Numbered from the stretch's first letter, positions 51,874 to 61,275 are shown. The stretch is 64,000 nt of DNA from Chitinophaga parva (GCF_003071345.1 NZ_QCYK01000003.1:1-64000), one strand, 5' to 3'. Notes: generated by a model from the letters alone, not told the origin. Translations and numbers: made by a program.

Positions 51874-52617
51874 ATGTTTGCTTATTGGAATAATTCCTAT
51901 TACCTCGTTGTCATCCTGCAGGTCATCGCCATCATTCATGCGCTGAGGACCGGTCGCAGTAACTGGCTGTACCTGCTCATCTTCCTGCCGCTGGTGGGGG
52001 TGCTGGTGTATTTTTTTATGGAAGTGCTGCCGGAGATCCGGACAGGCGCTTTCATGCCCAATTTCCGCAAAGTATTTATGCCCGGCGCCCAGATCCACGA
52101 ATGGGAACGTAAAGTACGTATGTCCGATACCGTTAGTAACCGGGTGCAACTCTCCCGCGCCTATGCGGAAGCCGGCCAGTGGGGCAAGGCCATAGAACTG
52201 ACAAAGAGCGCCCTCACCGGTATGTATGCCAATGATCCGGGCATCCTGCTGCAACTGGCCCGCCAGTACTTTGGCAATGCACAATACGCAGAAAGCCTCC
52301 AGTATTTTGACAAACTGAAGACGATGAAGACCGGCCGCATCAACATGGCGGAAGACGACCTGGTGTACACCCGCGCCCTGGATGGCGCCGGGCAAAAGGA
52401 AAAGGCGGAAGAAGGCTACCAGCAGATCATCCGTGTACATCACTCCCTGGAAGCCCGCTATTATTATGGCCTTTTCCTGAAGAAGCAAGGCCGCTCCGCG
52501 GAAGCCAAAGCCCAGTTCCAGGCCGTGCGGGAGGATATCCGGGAATTACCGCGTTTTGCACGCCGCCTTAATGCCCAGTGGGCACGAAAGTCGTTTACGG
52601 AAATGATGTCGAAGTAG
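51874..52617 (+). CDS. PLDc_N membrane protein with TPR domain
   Basis: A 247-residue protein. Residues 8-50 form two membrane helices of the phospholipase-D N-terminal type (YLVVILQVIAIIHALRTGRS, LIFLPLVGVLVYFFMEVLPE). The cytosolic rest contains tetratricopeptide repeats (LSRAYAEAGQWGKAIELTKS, LARQYFGNAQYAESLQYFDK, ALDGAGQKEKAEEGYQQIIR). No catalytic HKD motif is present. It probably acts as a membrane-bound scaffold. Its last 23 bp overlap the end of the convergent nucleoside hydrolase gene. Confidence 0.82.
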   Translation: MFAYWNNSYYLVVILQVIAIIHALRTGRSNWLYLLIFLPLVGVLVYFFMEVLPEIRTGAFMPNFRKVFMPGAQIHEWERKVRMSDTVSNRVQLSRAYAEAGQWGKAIELTKSALTGMYANDPGILLQLARQYFGNAQYAESLQYFDKLKTMKTGRINMAEDDLVYTRALDGAGQKEKAEEGYQQIIRVHHSLEARYYYGLFLKKQGRSAEAKAQFQAVREDIRELPRFARRLNAQWARKSFTEMMSK

Positions 52618-53581
52618 TTGGTTGATGCATGATCCCCCGCTCAATATATGCCTGCACCACAGCAGGCGTTGCTTTTTCCAAGAGGTAAGCCTGTTGTTTG
52701 CCAATATGCTCCCACCCGTTAGCCCCATCTGCATGTAACACAATGCGCCCATACTGCAAAGTATAAAAAGGTGCAATGCCTTTGCAGGCGGCCAGTACAG
52801 CCGTTTCATCCCAGCTCATACGGCCATCGGCGTCTTCCTTGGAAAGCGGGATGCAGATGCGGAACACATCTTTCACCGGGCTGTTTTGGATGTGCGCATT
52901 GTGCACCAGCGCCAGCCCCACTTTTATTTTCTCCCCGATCTCAAAGCCGCTGTAAGTAATGTGCGTGGGCCAGTGGGCAAATACATAACGGGAGGAAGTG
53001 GAATCCATGAACACATTGAACTCGCGCCCCTGAGGAAACTGCCCGGCCATGCTCACCAGTTGCTTCACTTTCTGCTGCACCAATTGCCGGCCGCCCAGGC
53101 GGGAATACCGGTCTGGCGCGGATTGCAGCAGGTTAGCCAGGTTGGTGAAAAAGCCCACGCTGATGATGGTTACACTATGATCTGGCTGTGCAGCCAGCAC
53201 CTTACGGTATACTTCCACGGCATCCGGTACATCCGCATTGCGTTGTATGCGGTGGGGATAGCGGGCCAGGATGCTGTCTGTCCAGTGCTGTGTATCCCGC
53301 ATGTCAATGCCGTTCCGGTGCGGCACGCCAATGGGTAGTCCCGGGCGGTGGAAGTATGTGTTGAACACATTGATCACGCCCGCCACGCCTTCATAATTGG
53401 TACTGGCCACGGTGGCCAGGATCTTTACCCGGCCGCTGTCTGCAAAGGCATGCAGCAGCGTGATGGCGCCCACGTCATCATAATCCGGCCCCATGTCGGT
53501 ATCAAAGATCACGGGGCGCTGTGCCAGCGTCACGGAAGCCAGCAGCGAAAGTACAAGGGTAGCAAAGGTTTTAGGCCACAT
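52595..53581 (-). CDS. Secreted nucleoside hydrolase
   Basis: A 328-residue protein with a signal peptide (MWPKTFATLVLSLLASVTLA), so it works outside the cytoplasm. The calcium-binding signature FDTDMGPDYDDV (D27, D29, D33, D35, D36) near the start is that of inosine-uridine nucleoside hydrolases, which split the N-glycosidic bond of nucleosides. A lysine/asparagine region (VSMAGQFPQGREFNVFMDST) and the SWDETAVLAA segment near the end are also conserved. It likely scavenges nucleosides. The 3' end overlaps the TPR gene. Confidence 0.9.
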   Translation of the reverse strand: MWPKTFATLVLSLLASVTLAQRPVIFDTDMGPDYDDVGAITLLHAFADSGRVKILATVASTNYEGVAGVINVFNTYFHRPGLPIGVPHRNGIDMRDTQHWTDSILARYPHRIQRNADVPDAVEVYRKVLAAQPDHSVTIISVGFFTNLANLLQSAPDRYSRLGGRQLVQQKVKQLVSMAGQFPQGREFNVFMDSTSSRYVFAHWPTHITYSGFEIGEKIKVGLALVHNAHIQNSPVKDVFRICIPLSKEDADGRMSWDETAVLAACKGIAPFYTLQYGRIVLHADGANGWEHIGKQQAYLLEKATPAVVQAYIERGIMHQPTTSTSFP

Positions 53582-53647
53582 AAGACAACGGTAAGATGGT
53601 TGGCTTTAAAGATACGGCATCTGGAAAATTCTTTCTATTTTCCCCGC

Positions 53648-53845
53648 ATGAAAGCAAAACATGCTGTTATTTTATTGGCCCTGGGCTTTTGTACCGACTT
53701 TGCAGCGGCGGCTTTTAAGATCACCCACTGGCGCGGTACAAACGAGTTGTTCTTTACCGCCATCTTGTTGAAAATAGCGGGTGCGCTCTTACTCGTTTAT
53801 AAGCTGATCACCAGCCGCCAACTGCGCGGTTTCATGAACCATTAA
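53648..53845 (+). CDS. Small two-helix membrane protein resembling the GldL N-terminus
   Basis: A 65-residue protein starting MKAKHAVILLALGFCTDFAA, within a longer open frame that has no better start. It has two hydrophobic helices separated by FKITHWRGTNELF. The pattern (G)xxFKIxHWxGxxxL is characteristic of the transmembrane part of the gliding motor protein GldL and of many short GldL-like proteins in Bacteroidota. The short form has no known function. It follows divergently from the nucleoside hydrolase and precedes an ABC permease. Confidence 0.65.
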   Translation: MKAKHAVILLALGFCTDFAAAAFKITHWRGTNELFFTAILLKIAGALLLVYKLITSRQLRGFMNH

Positions 53846-53967
53846 CGGACGGGCATTTGTACGATTGCGAACAATTGCAAGCATAGCTCCCGGTGTAATG
53901 GCCTGATTTATAATTGCATTTCTTTCTGGTATTTGTTTTGGCCGCCCGATAGCAGATCTCCTGGATT

Positions 53968-56352
53968 ATGCTCAAAAACTACCTGAAAATAGCCTGGCGC
54001 TACCTGCTTAAAAACAAAGCACATTCCTTCATCAACATTGCCGGCCTTTCCGCCGGTATGACCGTGGCCATGCTCATTGGCCTGTGGATCCGGGATGAAT
54101 GGGATTTTGACCGCGTGCATACAAATTACAACAGCATTGCCCAGGTGCTGCAGCAGCGCCGGATCAATGGGCGGGTGGAAACCAGCGAAGCAGTACCCAT
54201 TCCGCTGAACACCGCGCTGCACACGGAGTACAAGCCTTACTTTTCCCGCATTGCCATGGCCACCATGGTATGGCCCCACGCGATTGCCGCGGGGGAGCAG
54301 GTGGTAGACGCACCCGGCCATTTTATTGAGCCGGATGGCCCGGACCTGTTTTCGCTGGACATGATTGCCGGCCGGCGCGATGCACTGAAGGAACCCAATG
54401 CCATCCTTATTGCCGCCAGCCTGGCAAAGGCCTTGTACGGCAACCAGGTAGCGCTGGGCCAAACCCTGCAACTGGATAACAAGAACAGCTTTAAAGTAGC
54501 CGGCGTATACAAAGACCTCCCGGCTAATTCCACTTTTCATAAGGTAACGTTCATGGCGCCCTGGGCTTACTTCCAGGCAGCGGAGCAGGGCATGGACCGT
54601 TCCCTGCACGACTGGGGCGATAACTTTGTACTGGAATTTGTGCAGCTGGCACCTGGTATGGATGCCGCCTGCGTGTCTGCCCGCATCCGGGATGTGAAGC
54701 TGAAACATGTAAACCGCGAGGGTGCGATGTACGAGCCGGCCATGATCCTGCAACCCATGGCTAACTGGCACCTTTACAGCCAGTTTCGCGATGGGCGCAA
54801 TGCAGGCGGCCGGATCCAGTACGTATGGCTGTTTGGCATCATCGGTGCCTTTGTGTTGCTGTTGGCCTGTATCAATTTTATGAACCTGAGCACCGCCCGC
54901 AGCGCCAAGCGCGCCAAAGAAGTAGGGCTGCGCAAAACAGTGGGCTCCCTGCGGGGGCAGCTGGTAGTGCAGTTTTACAGTGAATCCGTGCTGATGGCAC
55001 TGCTGGCGTTTGTTATTGCGCTGCTGGCAGTGGTATTACTGCTGCCATCTTTTAACCTGCTGGCGGATAAGGAAATTGCAATGCCCTGGAGCCGGCCATG
55101 GTTCTGGGTTTCCAGCGCTGCATTTACTATCGGTACAGCGTTGCTTGCCGGCAGTTATCCTGCATTGTTCCTGTCTTCCTTCCAGCCGTTAAAAGTATTG
55201 AAGGGCAATGTATACATGGGACGGCAAGGCGCATTGCCCAGGAAAGTATTGGTGGTGGTACAATTTACCGTATCCGTGTTGCTGATCATTGGCACCCTCA
55301 TCGTTTTCCGGCAGATCCGGTTCGCCAAAAACAGGCCGGTAGGATACGACCGGGAAGGGTTGGTAAGTGTGTTCACTGGTACGATGGATATCCATAATCA
55401 TTTTGAAGCAGTGAAAGCAGACCTGCTGCGTTCCGGTATGGTAACAGCGGTGGCGCAGTCGTCCAGCCCCCTTACCGGCGTGAATAACAACAGTGGGGAT
55501 GTACACTGGGAAGGCATGCCTGCCGGCTTCTCCGGCGATTTTGGTATTGTACGCGTTACCATGGATTACCCGCAAACGGTGGGCATGCGCCTGTTGCAGG
55601 GGAGAAGTTTTTCCAATGCCTATGCCACAGACTCGATGGCGGTGCTGCTCAATGAAAGGGCGGTGCAATATATGGGACTGGAACATCCCCTGGGCGCCGT
55701 ATTAAAACTGGGCCGGCAGGAACTGCACGTGATCGGTATTGTAAAGGATATGGTCATGGAGTCGCCATACGAGCCGGTAAAGCAAACCATTTTCCGGGTA
55801 GGCAAGGCAGAATTTGATTTCCTGAACCTGCGCATTAACCCCCATGTAAATATGCACGACGCATTGACGCAGATCGAGGCTGTGTATAAAACCTATTCAC
55901 CCGCTACGCCCTTTACCTACCGGTTTGTGGATGTAGAATACGGGCGCAAGTTTATCAATGAAGAAAGGGTGGGCAACCTGGCGGGTATTTTTGCAGCACT
56001 GGCTGTCTTCATCAGTTGCCTGGGCCTCTTTGGCATGGCCGCTTTCATGGCGGAGCAGCGCATCCGGGAAATAGGTATCCGCAAAGTAATGGGCGCTTCG
56101 GTGACCGGCCTCTGGGCCCTGCTCAGCCGGGAGTTTGTATGGCTGGTAGGCATTGCGCTGCTCATTGCTATTCCCGCGGGTTACGTGGGGATGAATAAAT
56201 GGTTGTCGCACTTTCCGTATCATACCCCCACGCCGTGGTGGATCTATGCCGGCACCGGCTTTGGTGCGTTGCTGCTTACCTTGCTCACGGTGAGTTACCA
56301 GGGCATCCGCGCGGCACTGGCCAATCCTGTTAAAAACCTGCGCGCAGCGTAA
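53968..56352 (+). CDS. ABC transporter permease, MacB/FtsX family
   Basis: A 794-residue inner-membrane permease in the usual Bacteroidota double-FtsX layout. It begins MLKNYLKIAWRYLLKNKAHS with helix 1 (INIAGLSAGMTVAMLIGLWI), a MacB periplasmic domain, FtsX core helices (FVLLLACINFMNLSTARSAK), a second periplasmic domain and a last FtsX set (LTLLTVSYQGIRAALANPVK). Such permeases work with a separate ATPase, which is not adjacent. They export peptides, lipoproteins or antibiotics or act as mechanotransmitters. A deleted relic of a paralogue lies at 48149-48385. Confidence 0.9.
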   Translation: MLKNYLKIAWRYLLKNKAHSFINIAGLSAGMTVAMLIGLWIRDEWDFDRVHTNYNSIAQVLQQRRINGRVETSEAVPIPLNTALHTEYKPYFSRIAMATMVWPHAIAAGEQVVDAPGHFIEPDGPDLFSLDMIAGRRDALKEPNAILIAASLAKALYGNQVALGQTLQLDNKNSFKVAGVYKDLPANSTFHKVTFMAPWAYFQAAEQGMDRSLHDWGDNFVLEFVQLAPGMDAACVSARIRDVKLKHVNREGAMYEPAMILQPMANWHLYSQFRDGRNAGGRIQYVWLFGIIGAFVLLLACINFMNLSTARSAKRAKEVGLRKTVGSLRGQLVVQFYSESVLMALLAFVIALLAVVLLLPSFNLLADKEIAMPWSRPWFWVSSAAFTIGTALLAGSYPALFLSSFQPLKVLKGNVYMGRQGALPRKVLVVVQFTVSVLLIIGTLIVFRQIRFAKNRPVGYDREGLVSVFTGTMDIHNHFEAVKADLLRSGMVTAVAQSSSPLTGVNNNSGDVHWEGMPAGFSGDFGIVRVTMDYPQTVGMRLLQGRSFSNAYATDSMAVLLNERAVQYMGLEHPLGAVLKLGRQELHVIGIVKDMVMESPYEPVKQTIFRVGKAEFDFLNLRINPHVNMHDALTQIEAVYKTYSPATPFTYRFVDVEYGRKFINEERVGNLAGIFAALAVFISCLGLFGMAAFMAEQRIREIGIRKVMGASVTGLWALLSREFVWLVGIALLIAIPAGYVGMNKWLSHFPYHTPTPWWIYAGTGFGALLLTLLTVSYQGIRAALANPVKNLRAA

Positions 56353-56406
56353 CGGCCCCTGATATTTCACCCGGGCACCTTGCATTTCTGGAGGTACATT
56401 CAAACA

Positions 56407-56454
56407 CAAGGGTAGAAAAATTTCATTTATAAAAACGAAAATTTTCTGCCCTTG
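56407..56454. terminator. Bidirectional terminator
   Basis: CAAGGGTAGAAAAATTTC (56407-56424) pairs with GAAAATTTTCTGCCCTTG (56437-56454), near-perfect, between the convergent permease and GyrB-like genes. Confidence 0.65.
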
Positions 56455-56497
56455 TTCCCCCCTGATTTTTCCGGGTATAACAAAGAGCGGGTACCAC

Positions 56498-57541
56498 CTA
56501 TTGTTTCGTTTTTAACCAATCCACCAGCGCCACCAGTTCTTCGGGATGCGCCTCGTACCAGGCCAGTGTTTGCATGAATACATAATGCCGGATCTTCTTC
56601 TTCACTTCCTTCATATCCAGGCTGGTTTTAAACGCATTGTCATAAGAAAGATTAGGCCCGCGGATGGCGGCAATGGTCTGTATGTAAGGTTCTATGCGCT
56701 TGCGGCCCGCTTTAAGCTTACCCGGCTGGCGCCCTGCTATTTCCTTAATGGCCATGCGGAATCCTTTCATCACACCGGTTTGCAGGGAACCGCCTTCAAA
56801 GGTGGTCTCGCTGTTGGCATACGTGCGGATGGAAGGGAGGTTCTTGGGCACCCGCACGGGGTAGGCAATGCTCACCTGGTAGTGGTTCTCATCTATTTCC
56901 GTGTGCAGGTCCATGGACACCACGCTTTGCCCCAATGCGGCAAACGTTTCGTGCAGCTGCTCAGATACGCCCTGGGGGTAATAGAAAATGCGTTGCTGTA
57001 ACGCGCCTCTTTTTTCCACGCTGGTAATATGAATGCCGGGATAGAGATAGGCAAATTGTTTCAGGAAAATGTTTACAAAAGCATAACTCACTTCCAGTGG
57101 CCCAAAGATGGCAGGATCGATGGTGAACTCCAGCAGGCTGCTATTGGCCGGCAGCTCCACGGTATTGCTGGTGCTGATCTCCAGCTTGCCTTCACCGCCC
57201 AGAAAGGCGCCGGTGGCTTGCGGATAGTTTACCAGGATCTTCAGGTCTTTCGTGTAAGCCGCCAGGGATACCAGGGCCAGGTTGTACTGCTGGGTATCCG
57301 CATCGGCCTGGGGATGCAGCAGGGCGGAGAGGCGGCCCAGGTGAATATTTTCAAACTGCACGCGCACGCGGTTTTCCGGGAAAAATTCAAACGTGGCCTT
57401 CAGTTGGGGAATGTCTGCCGGGGGCAGGTCGTTCATTACAAACTTGATAATATTAACGACCCCATTGTGATTGAGGCTGCCCAGCAGCTGGCTGGGTCTT
57501 TGTCTGGCCGCATCAATGTGGGCCTGTAGGTTTAGTACCAT
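56498..57541 (-). CDS. Degenerate GyrB/ParE-like protein without TOPRIM domain
   Basis: A 347-residue protein. The N-terminal part (RPSQLLGSLNHNGVVNIIKF) sits where GyrB has RPxMYIGD and the first ATPase helix, but the ATP-binding Asn/Gly motifs are missing. Residues 130-210 follow the GyrB pattern closely: LLEFTIDPAIFGPLEVSYAF, LKQFAYLYPGIHITSVEKRG, then YPQGVSEQLHETFA. The second half has ANSETTFEGGSLQTGVMKGF in place of the conserved THEGG element of GyrB/ParE domain 2 and RGPNLSYDNAFKTSLDMKEV for its closing part. The TOPRIM and C-terminal domains are absent. It may be a non-catalytic GyrB paralogue that binds gyrase; function is unknown. Confidence 0.75.
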   Translation of the reverse strand: MVLNLQAHIDAARQRPSQLLGSLNHNGVVNIIKFVMNDLPPADIPQLKATFEFFPENRVRVQFENIHLGRLSALLHPQADADTQQYNLALVSLAAYTKDLKILVNYPQATGAFLGGEGKLEISTSNTVELPANSSLLEFTIDPAIFGPLEVSYAFVNIFLKQFAYLYPGIHITSVEKRGALQQRIFYYPQGVSEQLHETFAALGQSVVSMDLHTEIDENHYQVSIAYPVRVPKNLPSIRTYANSETTFEGGSLQTGVMKGFRMAIKEIAGRQPGKLKAGRKRIEPYIQTIAAIRGPNLSYDNAFKTSLDMKEVKKKIRHYVFMQTLAWYEAHPEELVALVDWLKTKQ

Positions 57542-57614
57542 TGCTATCTTATCAGTTAGTAACGCCTGCTAAAAATATAATAATATCTTGTAAGCTAAAC
57601 ATTCACGGACTCTT

Positions 57615-58709
57615 ATGCGCAAAAAATCTTTGGCGGGCTGCCTGCTCCTGGCAGTACTGCTGTTCCTGCAATCTGCCACCATGGCTCAAAACCGCTTGAA
57701 GGTGGTAGTGGCAGGACTTAACCACGACCACATCCACAACATCCTGCATGCTTTCCGGGAAGGGCGTGTCACCATCATTGGCATCGCAGAGCCCAGTAAA
57801 GCCCTGCAACAAAAATTTGCCAAGGCCTACCAGTTGCCGGATTCCCTCTTTTATAGTGACCTGCCATCCGCCCTGGCAGCGCATCCCCACCCCGATGCAG
57901 TGCTGGGCTACAATGAAGTAGGCCGGCACGTGGACGTGGTGCGCATCTGCGCCCCGCGCGGCATCCCGGTGATGGTGGAAAAACCGCTGGCCGCCACACT
58001 GGCCCAGGCCAGCGAGATCCAGGCGCTGGCAGGAAAGTACCATGTAAAGGTGCTCACTAATTATGAGACCACGTGGTATGCATCGTTCCATGCACTGTAC
58101 CAGGACCTGCAGGCAGACAGCATTGGCCCCCTCAAAAAGCTGGTCGTGCACGACGGGCACCAGGGCCCCAAAGAAATAGGCTGCAGTGATGCATTTCTCA
58201 GCTGGCTCACAGACCCGGTGCTCAACGGGGCCGGCGCCCTCAATGATTTTGGTTGCTATGGTGCAGACCTGATGACCTGGTTCATGCAAGGCAAAAAGCC
58301 ACTGGCCGTAACTGCGGTAACCCGCCATTACAAACCCGCAGTTTATCCCAAAGTGGATGACGATGCAACCATCCTCGTGGAATATCCCACTTGCACAGGC
58401 CAGCTGGAAGGCTCATGGAACTGGCCCTTCGGCATCAAGGACATGGAGTTATTCGGCACCACAGGTTACCTGCATGCATTTGACGGTACGCATATTTACA
58501 AGCGCCAGCGGGAAAATAAAGTGAGCACTTATGATGCTCCCGCGCTGCCCGCGCCCATCAATGATCCCATGGAATACCTGGCCGCCGTGCTGCAGGGGAA
58601 AATTTCCGGCGACAATGACCTCTCGTCCCTGCAATACAACATGGTGGTCATGCAGATCCTGGATGCAGCCAAACGGTCTGCTGCGAGCGGGAAGAGAATT
58701 GTGCTGTAG
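57615..58709 (+). CDS. Secreted Gfo/Idh/MocA-family oxidoreductase
   Basis: A 364-residue protein with a signal peptide (SLAGCLLLAVLLFLQSATMA, then Q). The N-terminal Rossmann part has VVVAGLNHDHIHNILHAFR, IIGIAEPS and the family motif VMVEKPLAATLAQA, with the catalytic Lys of EKP. The C-terminal sheet domain contains GCYGADLMTWFMQGKKPLAV. Such enzymes act on sugars with tightly bound NAD(P). Export of a Gfo/Idh protein by this Sec-type signal is frequent in Bacteroidota. The gene is single and ends in a strong terminator. Confidence 0.88.
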   Translation: MRKKSLAGCLLLAVLLFLQSATMAQNRLKVVVAGLNHDHIHNILHAFREGRVTIIGIAEPSKALQQKFAKAYQLPDSLFYSDLPSALAAHPHPDAVLGYNEVGRHVDVVRICAPRGIPVMVEKPLAATLAQASEIQALAGKYHVKVLTNYETTWYASFHALYQDLQADSIGPLKKLVVHDGHQGPKEIGCSDAFLSWLTDPVLNGAGALNDFGCYGADLMTWFMQGKKPLAVTAVTRHYKPAVYPKVDDDATILVEYPTCTGQLEGSWNWPFGIKDMELFGTTGYLHAFDGTHIYKRQRENKVSTYDAPALPAPINDPMEYLAAVLQGKISGDNDLSSLQYNMVVMQILDAAKRSAASGKRIVL

Positions 58710-58748
58710 CAGCATATTTTCCAAACAGGGAATACTTTTTAGAACATA

Positions 58749-58783
58749 AAATGGAAGATCACCGCAAAAGTGATCTTCCATTT
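58749..58783. terminator. Bidirectional terminator
   Basis: AAATGGAAGATCAC (58749-58762) pairs perfectly with GTGATCTTCCATTT (58770-58783), followed by a T run on the plus strand. It separates the convergent oxidoreductase and lipoprotein genes. Confidence 0.88.
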
Positions 58784-58851
58784 GTTTTTTATGCTTCGTA
58801 TAAACAGGCATTGGCGTTTTCCAGGAGCCGGAAATTGCTTCTTTGAAATTC

Positions 58852-59736
58852 CTATAACGCGGGCGCTACTGCACTCTGGTTATTCACTACCGGCCACACA
58901 CCGGGTGTGGGTACGCTCACGCCCTTGGTAAGCCCCATGGTGAGGTTATCACCACCGAAATAATACATAGGCCAGCCTTTGAAAGTAAGCTGCTGTTGCC
59001 CCTGCACGGTGATGAGTTTAAAGTCTGCCGCATTCAGCGCAGAGGGAACCCGCGCCAGTTGGGCAAGGGGATAAATAGGCCAGATAGCGTTATGGGCGGC
59101 ATCTGTAGTGGTGTAGTTATTCACCCCGTTCTTGTCCTTTGCAGCAAAGGCATACAGGGTGCGGCCACGGTCGTCGGTGAGGTAAAAAGAGCTGCCGGTG
59201 CCGGCGCTGATCACGGCGGGAGTGCCGGACAGGGTGTAGTTATTGGCATCGTTACCTACCAGCTGGCCTTCGCCCAGCATTACGGAGTAGTCCGGTTTGG
59301 CAATGAACCAGTTGCCGCCTACATTATCGCCTTTGGTCTCGCCGGCACTGGCATCCTGGGCAAAGTAGTAGAGGGGCCAGCCTTTGTAAGTGGTTTGCTT
59401 GGCCCCATCCCCACGGGTGATGGTGGCAAAGTCTGCCGCCTTCAGGTCTGCATCCAGCGTAAGCGTTGCGGGGTCAATGTAGAACGCGGGCCAGGCTGCC
59501 AGGCAGCCACCGTTGCAGTTAGACGTGCCATTGTAGTCCACAGAAAAGAAGTACAGGCTGCGACCGGCGCTGTCGGTCATAATGCTGCCAAAAGTGCCGT
59601 TAGTGGCCAGTCTTACAGCGTGGTTTTTCACCGGCGGGGTAGTGCTGCCGCCGTTGTGGTCTTTGGAGCAGGAAGCGAATACGGACATGGCAAGGCCTAT
59701 TGCCGCCGTAGCCGCAACTTTAAGTTGTGCATGCAT
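58852..59736 (-). CDS. Lipoprotein with two secreted-repeat (Lipoprotein_15/COG4315) domains
   Basis: A 294-residue lipoprotein (lipobox VFASC, C23). Two similar halves carry the repeat of unknown function found in small secreted proteins: SIMTDSAGRSLYFFSVDYNG with CLAAWPAFYID and YKGWPLYYFAQDASAGETKG, then SSFYLTDDRGRTLYAFAAKD with HNAIWPIYPL and FKGWPMYYFGGDNLTMGLTK. The repeat is often linked to cell-surface redox or haem-related proteins, but its activity is not established. The gene is transcribed alone and faces a terminator. Confidence 0.87.
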   Translation of the reverse strand: MHAQLKVAATAAIGLAMSVFASCSKDHNGGSTTPPVKNHAVRLATNGTFGSIMTDSAGRSLYFFSVDYNGTSNCNGGCLAAWPAFYIDPATLTLDADLKAADFATITRGDGAKQTTYKGWPLYYFAQDASAGETKGDNVGGNWFIAKPDYSVMLGEGQLVGNDANNYTLSGTPAVISAGTGSSFYLTDDRGRTLYAFAAKDKNGVNNYTTTDAAHNAIWPIYPLAQLARVPSALNAADFKLITVQGQQQLTFKGWPMYYFGGDNLTMGLTKGVSVPTPGVWPVVNNQSAVAPAL

Positions 59737-59859
59737 GATCGTGAGGTATTTGTTGGTAAGTAATGAAGTGTGTTAACCGTTCACCAATACAATACGGCAT
59801 CCTGGCATGAAGGGTTGCCTGCACCGGGAAAAATAAAAAGGGCTTCCTACATTTGAGGC

Positions 59860-60681
59860 ATGGAAATACGCACCCTGGAGCATACACCACTGCCCGCTAT
59901 TGTAGCTTGTTTCATCAAAGCGTTTGATGGTTATTTTGTAAAAGTATCCGAAGATGTAAATTATTACGCAGCCCGCTGGAAAGCCGCCATGGTGGACTTT
60001 GACAGCTCTTATGGCATGTTTGACGGGGAGCAGCTGGTAGGGTTTGTGCTGCATGCGGTGGATACGCGTTTTGGCATGCGAACGGCATTTAACGATGGCA
60101 CGGGGGTGCTGCCGGCTTACCGCGGCCGCCGCATGGTGCAGGCCATTTATGAAAAAGCTGTCCCGGAGCTGAAAGCAAAAGGTATTGCCCAGCTTTCCCT
60201 CGAAGTGATCCAGGAAAATGCGGTGGCGCTGAAAGCGTATGAAAAGGTCGGTTTCCGTATTGTGAAGGAATACGCCTGTTTCAAAGGTATCCTGCTGGCC
60301 CGCGCGGATGCAGCCATGCAGCTGGAGGCCACTACGTTTGATCACATGGAATGGGATAAGCTTCCTGCCCCGGCCATGCAGGCCTGGGAGCACCAGCCGG
60401 AAAGCCTGCGGGGCGGCGCGTTCAAATACTACTACGTGTGGCGGGAAGGGAAACGTATTGGCTTTTTCGTGGTGCAGCCGGAAAATGGTTACCTGGCGCG
60501 GCTGGATGCTTTCACGGAAATTGAAGCGGACTGGAATGCCTTACTGCTGGGTGTTTCACAGCTGTGCAACCTGGTGAAGCACAACAACGTGGACGTAAGG
60601 CAGGCGGCCAAGACCCGCTTCCTGGAAAAGCACGGCCTTACCCGTTACATCAACCAGTTTGAAATGGGAATGAAGATCTGA
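59860..60681 (+). CDS. GNAT-family N-acetyltransferase
   Basis: A 273-residue protein. The first 150 residues are a GNAT domain (LEHTPLPAIVACFIKAFDGY, GVLPAYRGRRMVQAIYEKAV as acetyl-CoA site and LEVIQENAVALKAYEKVGFR). The remaining 120 residues form a second, degenerate GNAT-like half (YYYVWREGKRIGFFVVQPEN, VRQAAKTRFLEKHGL). It probably acetylates a small molecule or protein. It ends 39 bp before the APS kinase gene in the same direction. Confidence 0.85.
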   Translation: MEIRTLEHTPLPAIVACFIKAFDGYFVKVSEDVNYYAARWKAAMVDFDSSYGMFDGEQLVGFVLHAVDTRFGMRTAFNDGTGVLPAYRGRRMVQAIYEKAVPELKAKGIAQLSLEVIQENAVALKAYEKVGFRIVKEYACFKGILLARADAAMQLEATTFDHMEWDKLPAPAMQAWEHQPESLRGGAFKYYYVWREGKRIGFFVVQPENGYLARLDAFTEIEADWNALLLGVSQLCNLVKHNNVDVRQAAKTRFLEKHGLTRYINQFEMGMKI

Positions 60682-60720
60682 AACCAAAGGATTAACTTTA
60701 GCGCATAACCATTACTATCC

Positions 60721-61275
60721 ATGCACCTGTTACAGTTCACCGGTCTTTCCGGTGCCGGCAAAACCACCATTGCGCGTTCCATCAAAACAGCCCTGGAAGC
60801 CCAGGGGCAGCCCGTAGCCATTATAGATGGGGATGTATACCGGAAAAATCTTTGTGCAGACCTTGGTTTCTCCGCGGCGCATCGGCTGGAAAATATACGC
60901 CGGCTGGGTGCAGTGGCGCATGGTTTTGTGTGCAGGGGCAGCATTGCCATTGTAGCTGCCATCAACCCCTATGAATCCGGCCGCCGGCATATGGTGCACG
61001 CTTATGGCGCCCGCACGGTATGGCTGGATTGCCCGCTGGAGGTATTACAGCTGCGCGATACGAAGGGGCTGTACCGCAGGGCTGCATTGCCCGAAGGGCA
61101 CCAGGAAAAAATATATAATCTTACCGGTGTGAATGATCCCTATGAGCGCCCCGCCGCGGCAGACCTTATCCTGCATACCGGCCACGAATCCGTGGATGCT
61201 TCGGTGAGCCGCCTGTTGGATTTTATCCGCCAATGCCCGCCCACCCGCTGCCCGGAGTGGCTGAGGTCCGAATAG
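60721..61275 (+). CDS. cysC: Adenylylsulfate (APS) kinase
   Basis: A 184-residue kinase that phosphorylates APS to PAPS. It has the P-loop GLSGAGKTTIA near the start, the DGD segment with DVYRKNLCADLGFS, the block RLENIRRLGAVAHGFVCRGS, INPYESGRR and the lid region DTKGLYRRAALPEGHQEKIY. No sulfate adenylyltransferase (CysD/CysN) gene is in the window. PAPS made here would be the donor for the sulfotransferase encoded on the other strand; the two genes converge and overlap by 53 bp. Confidence 0.9.
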   Translation: MHLLQFTGLSGAGKTTIARSIKTALEAQGQPVAIIDGDVYRKNLCADLGFSAAHRLENIRRLGAVAHGFVCRGSIAIVAAINPYESGRRHMVHAYGARTVWLDCPLEVLQLRDTKGLYRRAALPEGHQEKIYNLTGVNDPYERPAAADLILHTGHESVDASVSRLLDFIRQCPPTRCPEWLRSE

